Below, one piece after another: positions 1 through 6,106 of a stretch of DNA of 7,256 bases. Each line of letters opens with the position of its first letter. The first letter of the stretch is position 1. The notes under the pieces were generated by a model. That model had not been told where the DNA came from and did no database searches. It saw only the letters and a list, made by a program, of their open reading frames with translations. The translations under genes were made by a program, and so were the position numbers. Origin of the DNA: Methanobacteriota archaeon (GTDB lineage Archaea > Thermoplasmatota > Poseidoniia > MGIII > CG-Epi1); the NCBI GenBank assembly GCA_029977605.1, contig JAPOKN010000048.1:1-7256 (forward strand), written 5' to 3'.

Positions 1-2
1 AC

Positions 3-911
3 GATATATCACTTCAGATCGCTCGTCAGGCTCAAACTTTGGGTGCAGAGAGAGATTTTGCAGTTGTGTTTTGTGCAATGGGTATTACTGATGAAGAAGC
101 TCAATATTTTATGGCCGATTTCGAAAGAACTGGAGCTCTAAGTAGGGCTGCAGTTTTCATGAATCTCGCTAGTGATCCTGCTGTTGAAAGATTAATTACA
201 CCGAGGATGGCATTAACAACTGCAGAATATCTTGCTTTTGAGAAAGGATACGATGTTCTTGTTATCTTAACAGATATGACTAACTATTGTGAAGCATTGA
301 GACAAATTGGTGCAGCACGTGAAGAAGTTCCTGGACGTCGTGGTTATCCTGGTTACATGTACACTGACTTAGCTCAGATATATGAGAGAGCAGGATTAAT
401 CAAAGGAAAATCAGGTTCAGTTACTCAAATTCCGATTTTAACTATGCCAGGTGATGATATTACTCATCCGATTCCAGATTTGACAGGATATATTACAGAA
501 GGACAGATTGTTGTTGCTAGAGATTTACACAGAAAGGGAATTTATCCTCCTAATTTTGTATTACCTTCTCTTTCCCGTTTGATGAATGCAGGTATTGGGG
601 ACAAGAAAACTCGTGAAGACCACAAACAAGTTAGTGATCAGCTTTATGCAGGTTATGCAGAAGGTAATGACTTGAGAGGTCTTGTGGCAATAGTAGGTAA
701 GGAAGCACTTTCTGACAGAGATCAAAAGCTTCTCGAGTTTGCGGATGAATTTGAAGAAAGATTTGTTACTCAAGACAGGGAAGAAAACCGTTCAATTGAA
801 GATACGTTGGAGATTGGTTGGGATATGTTAAGTAAGTTGCCAGAATCAGCGTTGACTAGAATCGATCGTAAGACTCTTGAAAAGTATCATCCAGCTTACA
901 GGAAGAAATAA
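3..911 (+). CDS. atpB: A-type ATP synthase subunit B (5'-truncated)
   Basis: Non-catalytic nucleotide-binding B subunit of the A1 head of the archaeal A1Ao ATP synthase; with catalytic subunit A it forms the cytoplasmic A3B3 hexamer. The frame is open to the left window edge, so only the C-terminal 302 residues are present; family members are about 460 residues, so roughly one third is missing. The TTG at 39 is an internal leucine codon, not a start. Seen motifs: FAVVFCAMGI and FERTGAL, the hallmark PGRRGYPGYMYTDL stretch, IPILTMPGDDITHPIPDLTG, and PSLSRLM, the B-subunit version of the ATP synthase alpha/beta signature. The C-terminal helical domain is complete and ends in TAA. It is followed after 4 nt by atpD, so the two are co-transcribed. 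Family assignment is secure. Confidence 0.97.
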   Translation, partial: DISLQIARQAQTLGAERDFAVVFCAMGITDEEAQYFMADFERTGALSRAAVFMNLASDPAVERLITPRMALTTAEYLAFEKGYDVLVILTDMTNYCEALRQIGAAREEVPGRRGYPGYMYTDLAQIYERAGLIKGKSGSVTQIPILTMPGDDITHPIPDLTGYITEGQIVVARDLHRKGIYPPNFVLPSLSRLMNAGIGDKKTREDHKQVSDQLYAGYAEGNDLRGLVAIVGKEALSDRDQKLLEFADEFEERFVTQDREENRSIEDTLEIGWDMLSKLPESALTRIDRKTLEKYHPAYRKK

Positions 912-915
912 TTAA

Positions 916-1533
916 ATGAGTACATCAGACGTCAAGCCAACTCGAATGGAGCTTATTGAGACTAAACGCAAGATTAAACTCTCAAAAAGTGGTTACAAAT
1001 TGCTGAAGATGAAGCGTGACGGTCTGATTATGGAATTTTTTGAATTATTACCTAAAGTAAAGGATTTGCGCAGCCAGTTATCTGAATTGTATTCAGATGC
1101 AATGGAAAAGTTGGCTATAGCTGTCGCAGCGGACGGTAAGACAGCATTAGAGTCTGCGGCAAATTGCTTGAATAAAGCACCTGAAGTTGAATTATCTTCT
1201 AAGAATATAATGGGTGTTGTAGTTCCTTCTGTAGAAGTAACTGCAGTTGAAAAATCATTAGAAGATAGAGGCTATGGTTTGATTGGAACTTCTATTAGAG
1301 TTGATGAAGCAGTTCATGCCTTTGAGAAGTTATCTGAAATGATTATCTTAGCTGCAGAAGGTGAAACAACCATGAAAAAGTTATTAGATGAGATAGAATC
1401 TACAAAGCGTAGAGTTAATGCTTTAGAGTTTAAGGTCATTCCTAACTTAGAAGAGATAGCAAAATATATTTCATTTAGATTAGAAGAGTTAGAAAGGGAA
1501 AGTATTTTCGGTTTAAAACGTATTAAAGGATAA
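916..1533 (+). CDS. atpD: A-type ATP synthase subunit D
   Basis: Central-stalk subunit that turns inside the A3B3 head and couples rotation of the membrane c-ring to ATP synthesis or hydrolysis; it is the archaeal counterpart of V-ATPase subunit D and a functional analogue of F-type gamma. The protein is 205 residues, close to the usual length of about 200-215. The N-terminal block VKPTRMELIETKRKIKLSKSG, then KLLKMKRDGL, is typical of the family. Long heptad-like helices at both ends (roughly residues 8-70 and 130-200) fit the antiparallel coiled coil of the rotor, around a less conserved middle. The ATG lies 4 nt after the atpB stop, with a purine-rich AGGAAG inside the end of atpB that could serve as a weak ribosome site. 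The stop TAA overlaps the next start (TAATG). Confidence 0.97.
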   Translation: MSTSDVKPTRMELIETKRKIKLSKSGYKLLKMKRDGLIMEFFELLPKVKDLRSQLSELYSDAMEKLAIAVAADGKTALESAANCLNKAPEVELSSKNIMGVVVPSVEVTAVEKSLEDRGYGLIGTSIRVDEAVHAFEKLSEMIILAAEGETTMKKLLDEIESTKRRVNALEFKVIPNLEEIAKYISFRLEELERESIFGLKRIKG

Positions 1534-1682
1534 TGGACTGGTTAATTGAACATATGGAAGATCCCGATAAACGGGTTCGATTGTTCAAAATGTTGGTTGT
1601 TATTTCTCAAGGTATGGTTATTTTAGGGATAGCTATATTCCTCTGGATTTTCAGAGATAAGCTTTCTGAGTTAATTAGTTAA
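1533..1682 (+). CDS. Small single-span membrane protein closing the ATP synthase operon
   Basis: A 49-residue protein of unknown function. The ATG shares one base with the atpD stop (TAATG), so it is almost certainly co-transcribed and translationally coupled. The N-terminus MDWLIEHMEDPDKRVRLFK is hydrophilic with alternating charges; residues about 20-43 (from MLVVISQG to AIFLWIF) form one strongly hydrophobic helix; a short RDKLSELIS tail follows. With positive charges on both sides, orientation is uncertain. Known context: in Methanosarcina the A1Ao operon also ends with a small gene of unknown function (ahaG) after ahaD, so this may be a positional counterpart, but I cannot show homology. 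Inference: it could be an accessory or assembly factor for the ATP synthase membrane sector. Its stop lies inside the 3' end of the convergent S27ae gene. Confidence 0.85.
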   Translation: MDWLIEHMEDPDKRVRLFKMLVVISQGMVILGIAIFLWIFRDKLSELIS

Positions 1683-1827
1683 ACTTAGTATATCCGCATT
1701 TTCCACAAGATACTCTATCCTTGTGTACTGCTAAAAAAACCCCAGGACCACATCCTTCTTCAGGACAAAATTGTTTTTTACGTATTAACTTTCCGTCAGT
1801 AACTTCGTATTGTTTGATTTTACTCAT
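1675..1827 (-). CDS. rps27ae: 30S ribosomal protein S27ae
   Basis: Small zinc-binding protein of the archaeal/eukaryotic small ribosomal subunit (eS31); in eukaryotes the homologue is made as a fusion to ubiquitin. The frame encodes 50 residues starting MSKIKQYEVTDGK. The family core CGPGVFLAVHKDRVSCGKCGYTKF is obvious. Four cysteines for one zinc are at residues 21, 26, 41 and 44. The first pair is spaced CX4C (CPEEGC), whereas archaeal members as I know them usually have CX2C (CPRC) and eukaryotic ones have CX4C. Its ATG overlaps the S24e stop by 8 nt (ATGAGTAA), consistent with translational coupling. It is the last gene of the rpoE1-spt4 cluster and its final codons overlap the opposing small membrane protein gene. 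Confidence 0.95.
   Translation of the reverse strand: MSKIKQYEVTDGKLIRKKQFCPEEGCGPGVFLAVHKDRVSCGKCGYTKFN
1774..1779 (+). terminator. Possible oligo-T terminator for the ATP synthase operon
   Basis: A run of six T residues on the plus strand lies about 90 nt after the last gene of the atp operon, antisense within S27ae. Archaeal RNA polymerase stops at short oligo-T tracts, and because the operons overlap tail-to-tail any terminator must lie inside the opposing gene. There is no clear stem before it, and a run of six T is common by chance in AT-rich DNA, so this is weak. Confidence 0.2.
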
Positions 1828-2212
1828 CGGTCTTTTCTTCCTCATTTGCAGACGCCTCTTCAGAAGGTGCTTCTTCTTCAGCTACTTCCTTGGCAGGTGC
1901 TTCTTTGGTTTCTTTTTCACTAGAATGTGAATCAATATCTTTATGCCTACCCATTGAAGGCTTAGTTTCTATTTTCGATAGAGATTCTTTGTCTGAGTAA
2001 ATTTTAGCATATCCATGAGTTTCCGTTTTTCCATAAGCATTCTTTAGATGATCAATAATAACTAATTCTCTATTGGCTTTTAGTTGTTCAGATATATTCT
2101 TTATAACTTGATTTCTCCTTGGTGTAGAGCTTTCATTGTGTTTAATGACTACTTTTATTTCCTGTCTATTCAACAGCGGATTGTCGTTTTGTTCGATTAT
2201 TTCTAATTCCAT
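1820..2212 (-). CDS. rps24e: 30S ribosomal protein S24e with acidic C-terminal extension
   Basis: Small-subunit ribosomal protein eS24, found in archaea and eukaryotes. The protein is 130 residues. Residues 1-90 are the conserved core: NPLLNRQEI (11-19), the STPRRNQV stretch (29-36), ELVIIDHLKNAYGKTETHGYA (49-69) and AKIYSDKESL. Residues 91-130 are a low-complexity tail rich in Glu, Ala, Ser and Lys, with no place in the usual fold of about 100 residues; it resembles disordered acidic tails. The start ATG is 5 nt after the dephospho-CoA kinase stop, and the stop overlaps the S27ae start. S24e next to S27ae behind rpoE1-spt4 is a standard archaeal arrangement. Confidence 0.95.
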   Translation of the reverse strand: MELEIIEQNDNPLLNRQEIKVVIKHNESSTPRRNQVIKNISEQLKANRELVIIDHLKNAYGKTETHGYAKIYSDKESLSKIETKPSMGRHKDIDSHSSEKETKEAPAKEVAEEEAPSEEASANEEEKTDE

Positions 2213-2217
2213 TTATT

Positions 2218-2715
2218 TCACACCAACATCCTTTCAAGAAGCTTGTTGGCCCTCTCTTTTGCTTGTTGATTTACATCAACTACTACCATACCTTTGTCGG
2301 GCATCCCATAAATTACCTTCGCTCCTATTTTCGAATGTTTAATTACAGGTAAAGTAGCTAAATCTTCTTCCCCATTTACAATAATTTTTGTCATAATCTT
2401 TGATTTTATTGCATTTTTGATCTCAAAATATAATTGTTGTGATATTGTCCCGGGTTCATTGTCAACTTCTATACTTTTACATTTTACGCTCTCAATAACA
2501 CCCAGTTGCATTTTCGCTAATTTGATACTTCTCTTTGTCTTATAATCTACTACCATTAAATTAGGAATGATACCTTCTTCTATCAATTTAATAGTACAAA
2601 TGTCCCCAACAGTAGCTACAAATTCGGATTTGTACAAAATATCAGGGGTATCAGTGTAAATTTTTGATGAGGTCTGTTTTAGTTCCTGAGCCATTTCAGG
2701 CTTTAGAATGTACAT
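2218..2715 (-). CDS. GTP-dependent dephospho-CoA kinase (DUF359 family)
   Basis: Last step of archaeal coenzyme A synthesis: transfers a phosphate from GTP to the 3'-hydroxyl of dephospho-CoA. The family was long known as DUF359 and was given this activity from work on the Thermococcus kodakarensis enzyme; it is unrelated to bacterial CoaE. The protein is 165 residues, normal for the family. Family blocks seen: VATVGDICTIKLIEEGIIPNL (about 33-53), VVDYKTKR (55-62), NEPGTIS (86-92), IVNGEEDLATLP (112-123) and GAKVIYGMPDKGMVVVDV (131-148). There is no bacterial-type P-loop, as expected. The ATG directly abuts the spt4 stop with no spacer. Its place between spt4 and S24e is widespread in archaea and is probably linkage of housekeeping genes rather than shared function. 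Confidence 0.92.
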   Translation of the reverse strand: MYILKPEMAQELKQTSSKIYTDTPDILYKSEFVATVGDICTIKLIEEGIIPNLMVVDYKTKRSIKLAKMQLGVIESVKCKSIEVDNEPGTISQQLYFEIKNAIKSKIMTKIIVNGEEDLATLPVIKHSKIGAKVIYGMPDKGMVVVDVNQQAKERANKLLERMLV

Positions 2716-2901
2716 TTAGCGAACACGTAGAGCATATCGGCCCGGTGTTTTTATTCCCATTTCTTTTGCTAATGAGGATTTTTCAGGATTTAAAATTTCG
2801 ACAAAACCTTGCCATTCTCTTGAAATTTCAGCATCTGGACACCTTGGACAATTACTTTCTTCCAGAATCATGTGGCATTCTTTACAAGCAAAATCAGCCA
2901 T
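2716..2901 (-). CDS. spt4: Transcription elongation factor Spt4 (RpoE'')
   Basis: Small zinc protein that pairs with Spt5 (the NusG homologue, not in this window) to clamp RNA polymerase and raise processivity; older annotations call it RNA polymerase subunit E''. The protein is 61 residues. The N-terminal zinc ribbon uses C6, C9, C18 and C21 (ACKEC and NCPRC). The rest, with the EWQGFVEILNPEKSSLAKEMG and PGRYALRVR stretches, is the diagnostic Spt4 beta-sheet that docks on Spt5. Its ATG overlaps the rpoE1 stop by one base, so the two are translated as a coupled pair, as in most archaea. Confidence 0.96.
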   Translation of the reverse strand: MADFACKECHMILEESNCPRCPDAEISREWQGFVEILNPEKSSLAKEMGIKTPGRYALRVR

Positions 2902-3467
2902 TATTCGCCACCTGCGGCTGCTTTATTCTGATCTTCTGCTATCCACTCGTGTTTACCAAGTCCTGGTTGCCTCATGGTAAGACCAATTTTGGATTCACGT
3001 GGGGAAATTTCATTAATTGAAATTGTAACAATTCTAGCTCTTACTTTATCCCCAACACGCAATTCACGTTTTGTTTCTTTTCCAATAAGTCTTTGGTTTC
3101 CAACATCTGTATTGATATGATCATCTTGCACTTGTGAAACATGCAAAAGACCATCTAGAGGTCCAAAGCGAACGAAAGCACCGTATTCAGTTATCTGATC
3201 AACAACGCCCTCTACAACTTCCTGAACTTTAATGTCAAAAAGTAACATGTCCATTCTGACTGGTTGATAAACAGCCCCGTCACCATGTACTACACGACTG
3301 TCCCCAGTTAATTCTAACTTGGTAATGAGAACAACTAATTTTTGGTCAGGTCCCATCCTTCCTTCGAATGCTTGATGAGCTAATTCCATCGTTACTTTTT
3401 CTATGTCTTCGTTCAAGCGATCAGGTGGAATTCTCACCATATCGTCTCTTGTATGCAAGTAATACAT
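2901..3467 (-). CDS. rpoE1: DNA-directed RNA polymerase subunit E' (Rpo7)
   Basis: Stalk subunit of archaeal RNA polymerase, homologous to eukaryotic Rpb7; with Rpo4 (not in this window) it binds emerging RNA and helps open complex formation and termination. The protein is 188 residues, the usual size. Residues 1-80 form the tip/RNP-like domain, beginning MYYLHTRDDMVRIPPDRL with the typical GDGAVYQPV segment (62-70). Residues about 81-166 are an S1/OB RNA-binding domain: VVEGVVDQITEYGAFVRFGP, then DGLLHVSQ and a final IGLTMRQPGLG. A short Ala/Gly-rich tail follows. It is the first gene of the minus-strand operon, 36 nt after the hppA stop, with a TATA-like element placed for a nearly leaderless transcript. 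Confidence 0.97.
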   Translation of the reverse strand: MYYLHTRDDMVRIPPDRLNEDIEKVTMELAHQAFEGRMGPDQKLVVLITKLELTGDSRVVHGDGAVYQPVRMDMLLFDIKVQEVVEGVVDQITEYGAFVRFGPLDGLLHVSQVQDDHINTDVGNQRLIGKETKRELRVGDKVRARIVTISINEISPRESKIGLTMRQPGLGKHEWIAEDQNKAAAGGE

Positions 3468-3489
3468 TATTTTTCTCAGTAGGCCCCTC

Positions 3490-3495
3490 TATAAA
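3490..3495 (-). promoter_or_regulatory. TATA-like element before rpoE1
   Basis: On the minus strand TTTATA sits with its centre about 25-26 nt before the A of the rpoE1 ATG, the spacing archaeal TBP sites keep to the transcription start. This predicts a leaderless or nearly leaderless mRNA. A purine-rich AGAGGGG lies between it and the start and could act as a distant ribosome site if transcription began further upstream. No clear BRE is visible upstream. Confidence 0.4.
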
Positions 3496-3503
3496 CGGAC
3501 TTC

Positions 3504-5591
3504 TCAGAGTCCTGCTAGAACTAAACTAACTACAGACATTAGCTTAATCAAGATATTGAGACTTGGTCCTGCAGTGTCTTTGAATGGATCACCTACAGTA
3601 TCGCCTACGACTGCAGCTTTATGAGAATCAGATCCTTTACCGCCGTGTGCTCCGCCTTCAATATGCTTCTTTGCATTATCCCATGCACCACCTGCGTTAG
3701 ACATGAATATTGCCATTAGCACTCCTGAGACAGTAACTCCGGCTAGGACTCCAGCTAACATCTGCATTCCATCATCTTCGCTAAGTATCCCAGTAGTAGG
3801 AAGTATAACAGCAAATATCACTGGTGTCGATACAGCTAATAAGCCGGGTGCAACCATTTTTTTGATTGCAGCTTGAGTTGAAATATCAACACATCTGGCG
3901 AAATCAGCTTCAGCCTTTCCATCTAGTAATCCTTCAATTTCTCTAAACTGCCTTCTAACTTCTTCTATCATTTCAAAAGCAGCGTCACCTACTGCTTGCA
4001 TTGAGAATGCTGCGAATACAAATGGCAACATTCCTCCAACAAAGAGGCCAGCTAATACCTTTGGATTAAGAATATCAACTTCAGTTATTCCAGCTTGTGT
4101 GGTAAAAGCTGCGAAAAGTACTAAAGCAGTTAATGCAGCTGATCCAATTGCAAACCCTTTTCCTATTGCAGCCGTAGTATTGCCTACAGCATCTAATTTA
4201 TCGGTTCTTTCTCTTACAACAGGTTCTAGGCCGGTCATTTCTGCAATCCCTCCTGCATTGTCCGCAATAGGGCCGTAAGCATCTACAGCTAACTGAATTC
4301 CGATTGTGGACAGCATTCCTAATGCAGCTATTCCAATACCGTATAGGTGTGCAACTTCATATGAAATCAGCATAGCCAATGCGATAGTAATTACTGGAAA
4401 TGCAGTAGAGACCATACCCATTCCTAATCCAGAAATGATATTAGTTGCAGAACCGGTTTCTGAAGCTTTAGAGATTTCGTGGACTGGACCATATTCGTCA
4501 GAAGTATAATACTCAGCTAATAATCCAATTATAATTCCTGAGGCTACTCCTGCAAGTGTTGCAAAGAATAGGTCCAGAGTTACAAGCATATCAACTTCTT
4601 CAGTACCGTCAGAGTTTGTTCCCACTACCCATTTCAAACCATCTTCTGGTAACATATTATCAATAATGAAGTATGAAGCTACTAGCATCATTCCAGCAGC
4701 TCCAAAGTGACCTCGGTTCAAGGCACTCTGTGGATTTCCACCTTCTTGTGTTTTAACAAGGAACGTACCAATTATTGAAACAAAAATTCCTGCAGCAGCC
4801 AATGTTAGTGGTAATTGTACCAAGTCTGGTTGATTTTGTGCTGCGGCCAATACCATAGCTCCAATTATGACTCCTACAAATGACTCAAATAAATCAGCAC
4901 CCATACCTGCGACATCACCAACATTATCTCCTACGTTGTCAGCTATTGTTGCAGGATTTCTTGGGTCATCTTCAGGAATTCCAGCTTCTACTTTCCCTAC
5001 TAGGTCTGCACCTACGTCGGCAGCCTTTGTGTAAATTCCTCCTCCTACTCTAGCGAATAGAGCAATTGATGATGCTCCAAGAGAAAAACCAGCCATCACT
5101 GATAGCCTATCTTCTAAATTTTCAAAACTACTTTCTAAACCTATGTAAAGTAATGAGAGTCCCATAACACCTAGTCCAGCTACACACATACCCATTACAG
5201 CTCCTCCTGAAAATGCAACATTTAGTGCATCATTCAGACTTGTTCGCGCTGCATTGGTTGTTCTGCTGTTAGATGCAGTGGCAGACCACATTCCAATAAA
5301 TCCGGCTAATCCAGAGCAAACAGCTCCAAAGATGAATGCTAAGGCAATAATTCCTTGATCCTTTGAATTATATCCTAAGAATAATAAGATTGCTACAACA
5401 AGAACAAAAACAGCTAAGACTCTATATTCCCTGTTTAGGAAAGCCATAGCTCCACTTCTTATGTGACCAGCAATTTTTGCTATTTCATCAGTTCCTTGGC
5501 TCTGACTTTCTACCCATCTTAGTCTCCAAAAAGCGAAACCCAAAGCTGAAAGCCATGCAACAATCCACAACACCATTATGTTTTGATCCAT
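3504..5591 (-). CDS. hppA: Membrane-bound ion-pumping pyrophosphatase, K+-dependent type
   Basis: Integral membrane enzyme that splits PPi to two phosphates and pumps H+ and/or Na+ outward. The protein is 695 residues, full length for the family, with about 16 membrane spans. PPi/Mg2+-binding motifs are intact: RVGGGIYTKAADVGADLVGK (181-200) contains the start of the DX7KXE signature (D192, K200, E202); DNVGDNVGD (218-226); DNAGG (444-448); and DTVGDPFKDTAGPS (664-677). At the potassium-selectivity position the protein reads GNTTAAIGKG (470-479), with Ala474 and Gly477 where K+-independent enzymes have Lys and Thr, so it should need K+. In helix 6 the gating glutamate is E236 (DLFES), the position used in Na+-pumping enzymes rather than the shifted one of plant K+-dependent H+ pumps. 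The start ATG is preceded by GGAG. It lies alone between two operons, with its own likely promoter. Confidence 0.97.
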   Translation of the reverse strand: MDQNIMVLWIVAWLSALGFAFWRLRWVESQSQGTDEIAKIAGHIRSGAMAFLNREYRVLAVFVLVVAILLFLGYNSKDQGIIALAFIFGAVCSGLAGFIGMWSATASNSRTTNAARTSLNDALNVAFSGGAVMGMCVAGLGVMGLSLLYIGLESSFENLEDRLSVMAGFSLGASSIALFARVGGGIYTKAADVGADLVGKVEAGIPEDDPRNPATIADNVGDNVGDVAGMGADLFESFVGVIIGAMVLAAAQNQPDLVQLPLTLAAAGIFVSIIGTFLVKTQEGGNPQSALNRGHFGAAGMMLVASYFIIDNMLPEDGLKWVVGTNSDGTEEVDMLVTLDLFFATLAGVASGIIIGLLAEYYTSDEYGPVHEISKASETGSATNIISGLGMGMVSTAFPVITIALAMLISYEVAHLYGIGIAALGMLSTIGIQLAVDAYGPIADNAGGIAEMTGLEPVVRERTDKLDAVGNTTAAIGKGFAIGSAALTALVLFAAFTTQAGITEVDILNPKVLAGLFVGGMLPFVFAAFSMQAVGDAAFEMIEEVRRQFREIEGLLDGKAEADFARCVDISTQAAIKKMVAPGLLAVSTPVIFAVILPTTGILSEDDGMQMLAGVLAGVTVSGVLMAIFMSNAGGAWDNAKKHIEGGAHGGKGSDSHKAAVVGDTVGDPFKDTAGPSLNILIKLMSVVSLVLAGL

Positions 5592-5596
5592 TATTT

Positions 5597-5600
5597 CTCC
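5597..5600 (-). promoter_or_regulatory. Shine-Dalgarno-like GGAG before hppA
   Basis: GGAG ends 5 nt before the hppA ATG on the minus strand (GGAGAAATAATG), matching the archaeal anti-SD core. It supports the chosen start and implies a leadered mRNA, unlike the tightly overlapped genes around it. Confidence 0.55.
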
Positions 5601-5610
5601 ATGTTTTATC

Positions 5611-5624
5611 AGACTTTACAGTCT
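5611..5624 (-). repeat. Small inverted repeat in the hppA leader
   Basis: AGACT and AGTCT arms of 5 nt flank a 4-nt loop, about 20 nt before the hppA start and just upstream of its GGAG. It could form a weak hairpin in the 5' leader or be a dyad binding site for a regulator. A 5-bp stem in AT-rich DNA can easily be chance. Confidence 0.25.
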
Positions 5625-5652
5625 AATACAATTATTTTTCGATTTTATTACT

Positions 5653-5660
5653 CTATATAA
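5653..5660 (-). promoter_or_regulatory. TATA-like element for hppA
   Basis: TTATATAG on the minus strand lies in the roughly 80-nt gap between the upstream two-span membrane protein gene and hppA. Standard spacing of about 25-27 nt puts the transcription start near 5630, giving a leader of about 40 nt that carries the inverted repeat and the GGAG. The gap is the longest non-coding stretch in the window, which supports a separate promoter. No good BRE is evident. Confidence 0.45.
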
Positions 5661-5674
5661 GATTGTGGTGTACT

Positions 5675-5875
5675 TTAGTTTGTTTTACCGTAGACTAAAA
5701 AACCGCCAATTAGGCCAAATCCAAGTAATACTACAAGTACTGAATAAATGCCAATATCCCACCATACTCCAAATTTTAAACCCCAGCCAATCCAGAATAG
5801 CAAAGCCAAAGGGAGTAGAAGATAGTAGAATCCTCTTGTTAATTTTTCCTGTTCGGGTAAGTTTTCTAAGTTCAA
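5675..5875 (-). CDS. Small two-span membrane protein of unknown function
   Basis: A 66-residue protein I do not recognise. A short charged N-terminus (NLENLPEQEKLTRG) precedes two hydrophobic segments, about residues 16-34 (YYLLLPLALLFWIGWGLKFG) and 40-62 (ending GLIGGFLVYG), with a tiny KTN tail. The simplest topology is a helical hairpin with both ends in the cytoplasm. The start is taken as TTG because it overlaps the stop of the preceding PRC-barrel gene (TTGA), no ATG lies near it in this frame, and there is no internal methionine. It is the last gene of the cdc48-PRC group and is followed by the hppA promoter gap. Inference: the linkage hints at a membrane partner for the PRC-barrel protein, but no function can be assigned. 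Confidence 0.75.
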   Translation of the reverse strand: MNLENLPEQEKLTRGFYYLLLPLALLFWIGWGLKFGVWWDIGIYSVLVVLLGFGLIGGFLVYGKTN

Positions 5876-6105
5876 ATTTTCACCATTACCATGTCCTTTA
5901 CTGAACGGACCGTTTCAAAGGGAATATTTAACATATTGTCTGAATCTACTTGATAACCCTCAGGAATTTCACCTTCAGAGGAAATTACTAGTGTTTTTAA
6001 TTCGCCTGAAGTAGAATCTAATATTACATTTGATATGAATCCTAAGCGTTCTCCAGAAACAGTTGTTACTTGCTTGTCTTTTAAATCAGATAGTCTTATT
6101 TCCAT
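5872..6105 (-). CDS. PRC-barrel domain protein
   Basis: A 77-residue protein that is essentially one PRC-barrel domain, the small beta-barrel first seen in the photosynthetic reaction-centre H subunit and in RimM. Archaea carry many stand-alone copies of largely unknown role, usually assumed to mediate protein-protein or RNA-related contacts. Diagnostic elements: MEIRLSDLKDKQVTTVSGERLGFISNV at the start, DSTSGELKTLVIS in the middle, and NIPFETVRSVKDMVMVKI at the end. I chose the ATG at 6105, one base after the upstream AAA+ stop (TGATATG), because family members start just before RLSDLKG; an ATG at 6129 would add 8 residues inside the ATPase gene. Its stop overlaps the next start (TTGA). Co-transcription with cdc48 is near certain; a functional link is only inferred. 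Confidence 0.88.
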   Translation of the reverse strand: MEIRLSDLKDKQVTTVSGERLGFISNVILDSTSGELKTLVISSEGEIPEGYQVDSDNMLNIPFETVRSVKDMVMVKI

Positions 6106-6106
6106 A

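Noticed and set aside
561..773. 70-codon minus-strand frame inside atpB
   Set aside because: Antisense shadow of the strongly conserved atpB; Cys/Phe/Lys-rich composition without any recognisable family.
39..911. A 290-residue AtpB starting at the TTG at 39
   Set aside because: The frame is open upstream and encodes conserved AtpB residues (LQIARQAQT) before it, so the TTG is internal and the gene is truncated by the window edge.
1641..1656. Inverted repeat CTCTG-6nt-CAGAG near the end of the 49-residue gene
   Set aside because: Only 5 bp, inside coding sequence and not followed by a T tract on either strand; most likely chance.
2664..3020. 118-codon plus-strand frame opposite spt4 and rpoE1
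   Set aside because: Lies antisense to three well-supported genes and reads like their complement; no independent support.
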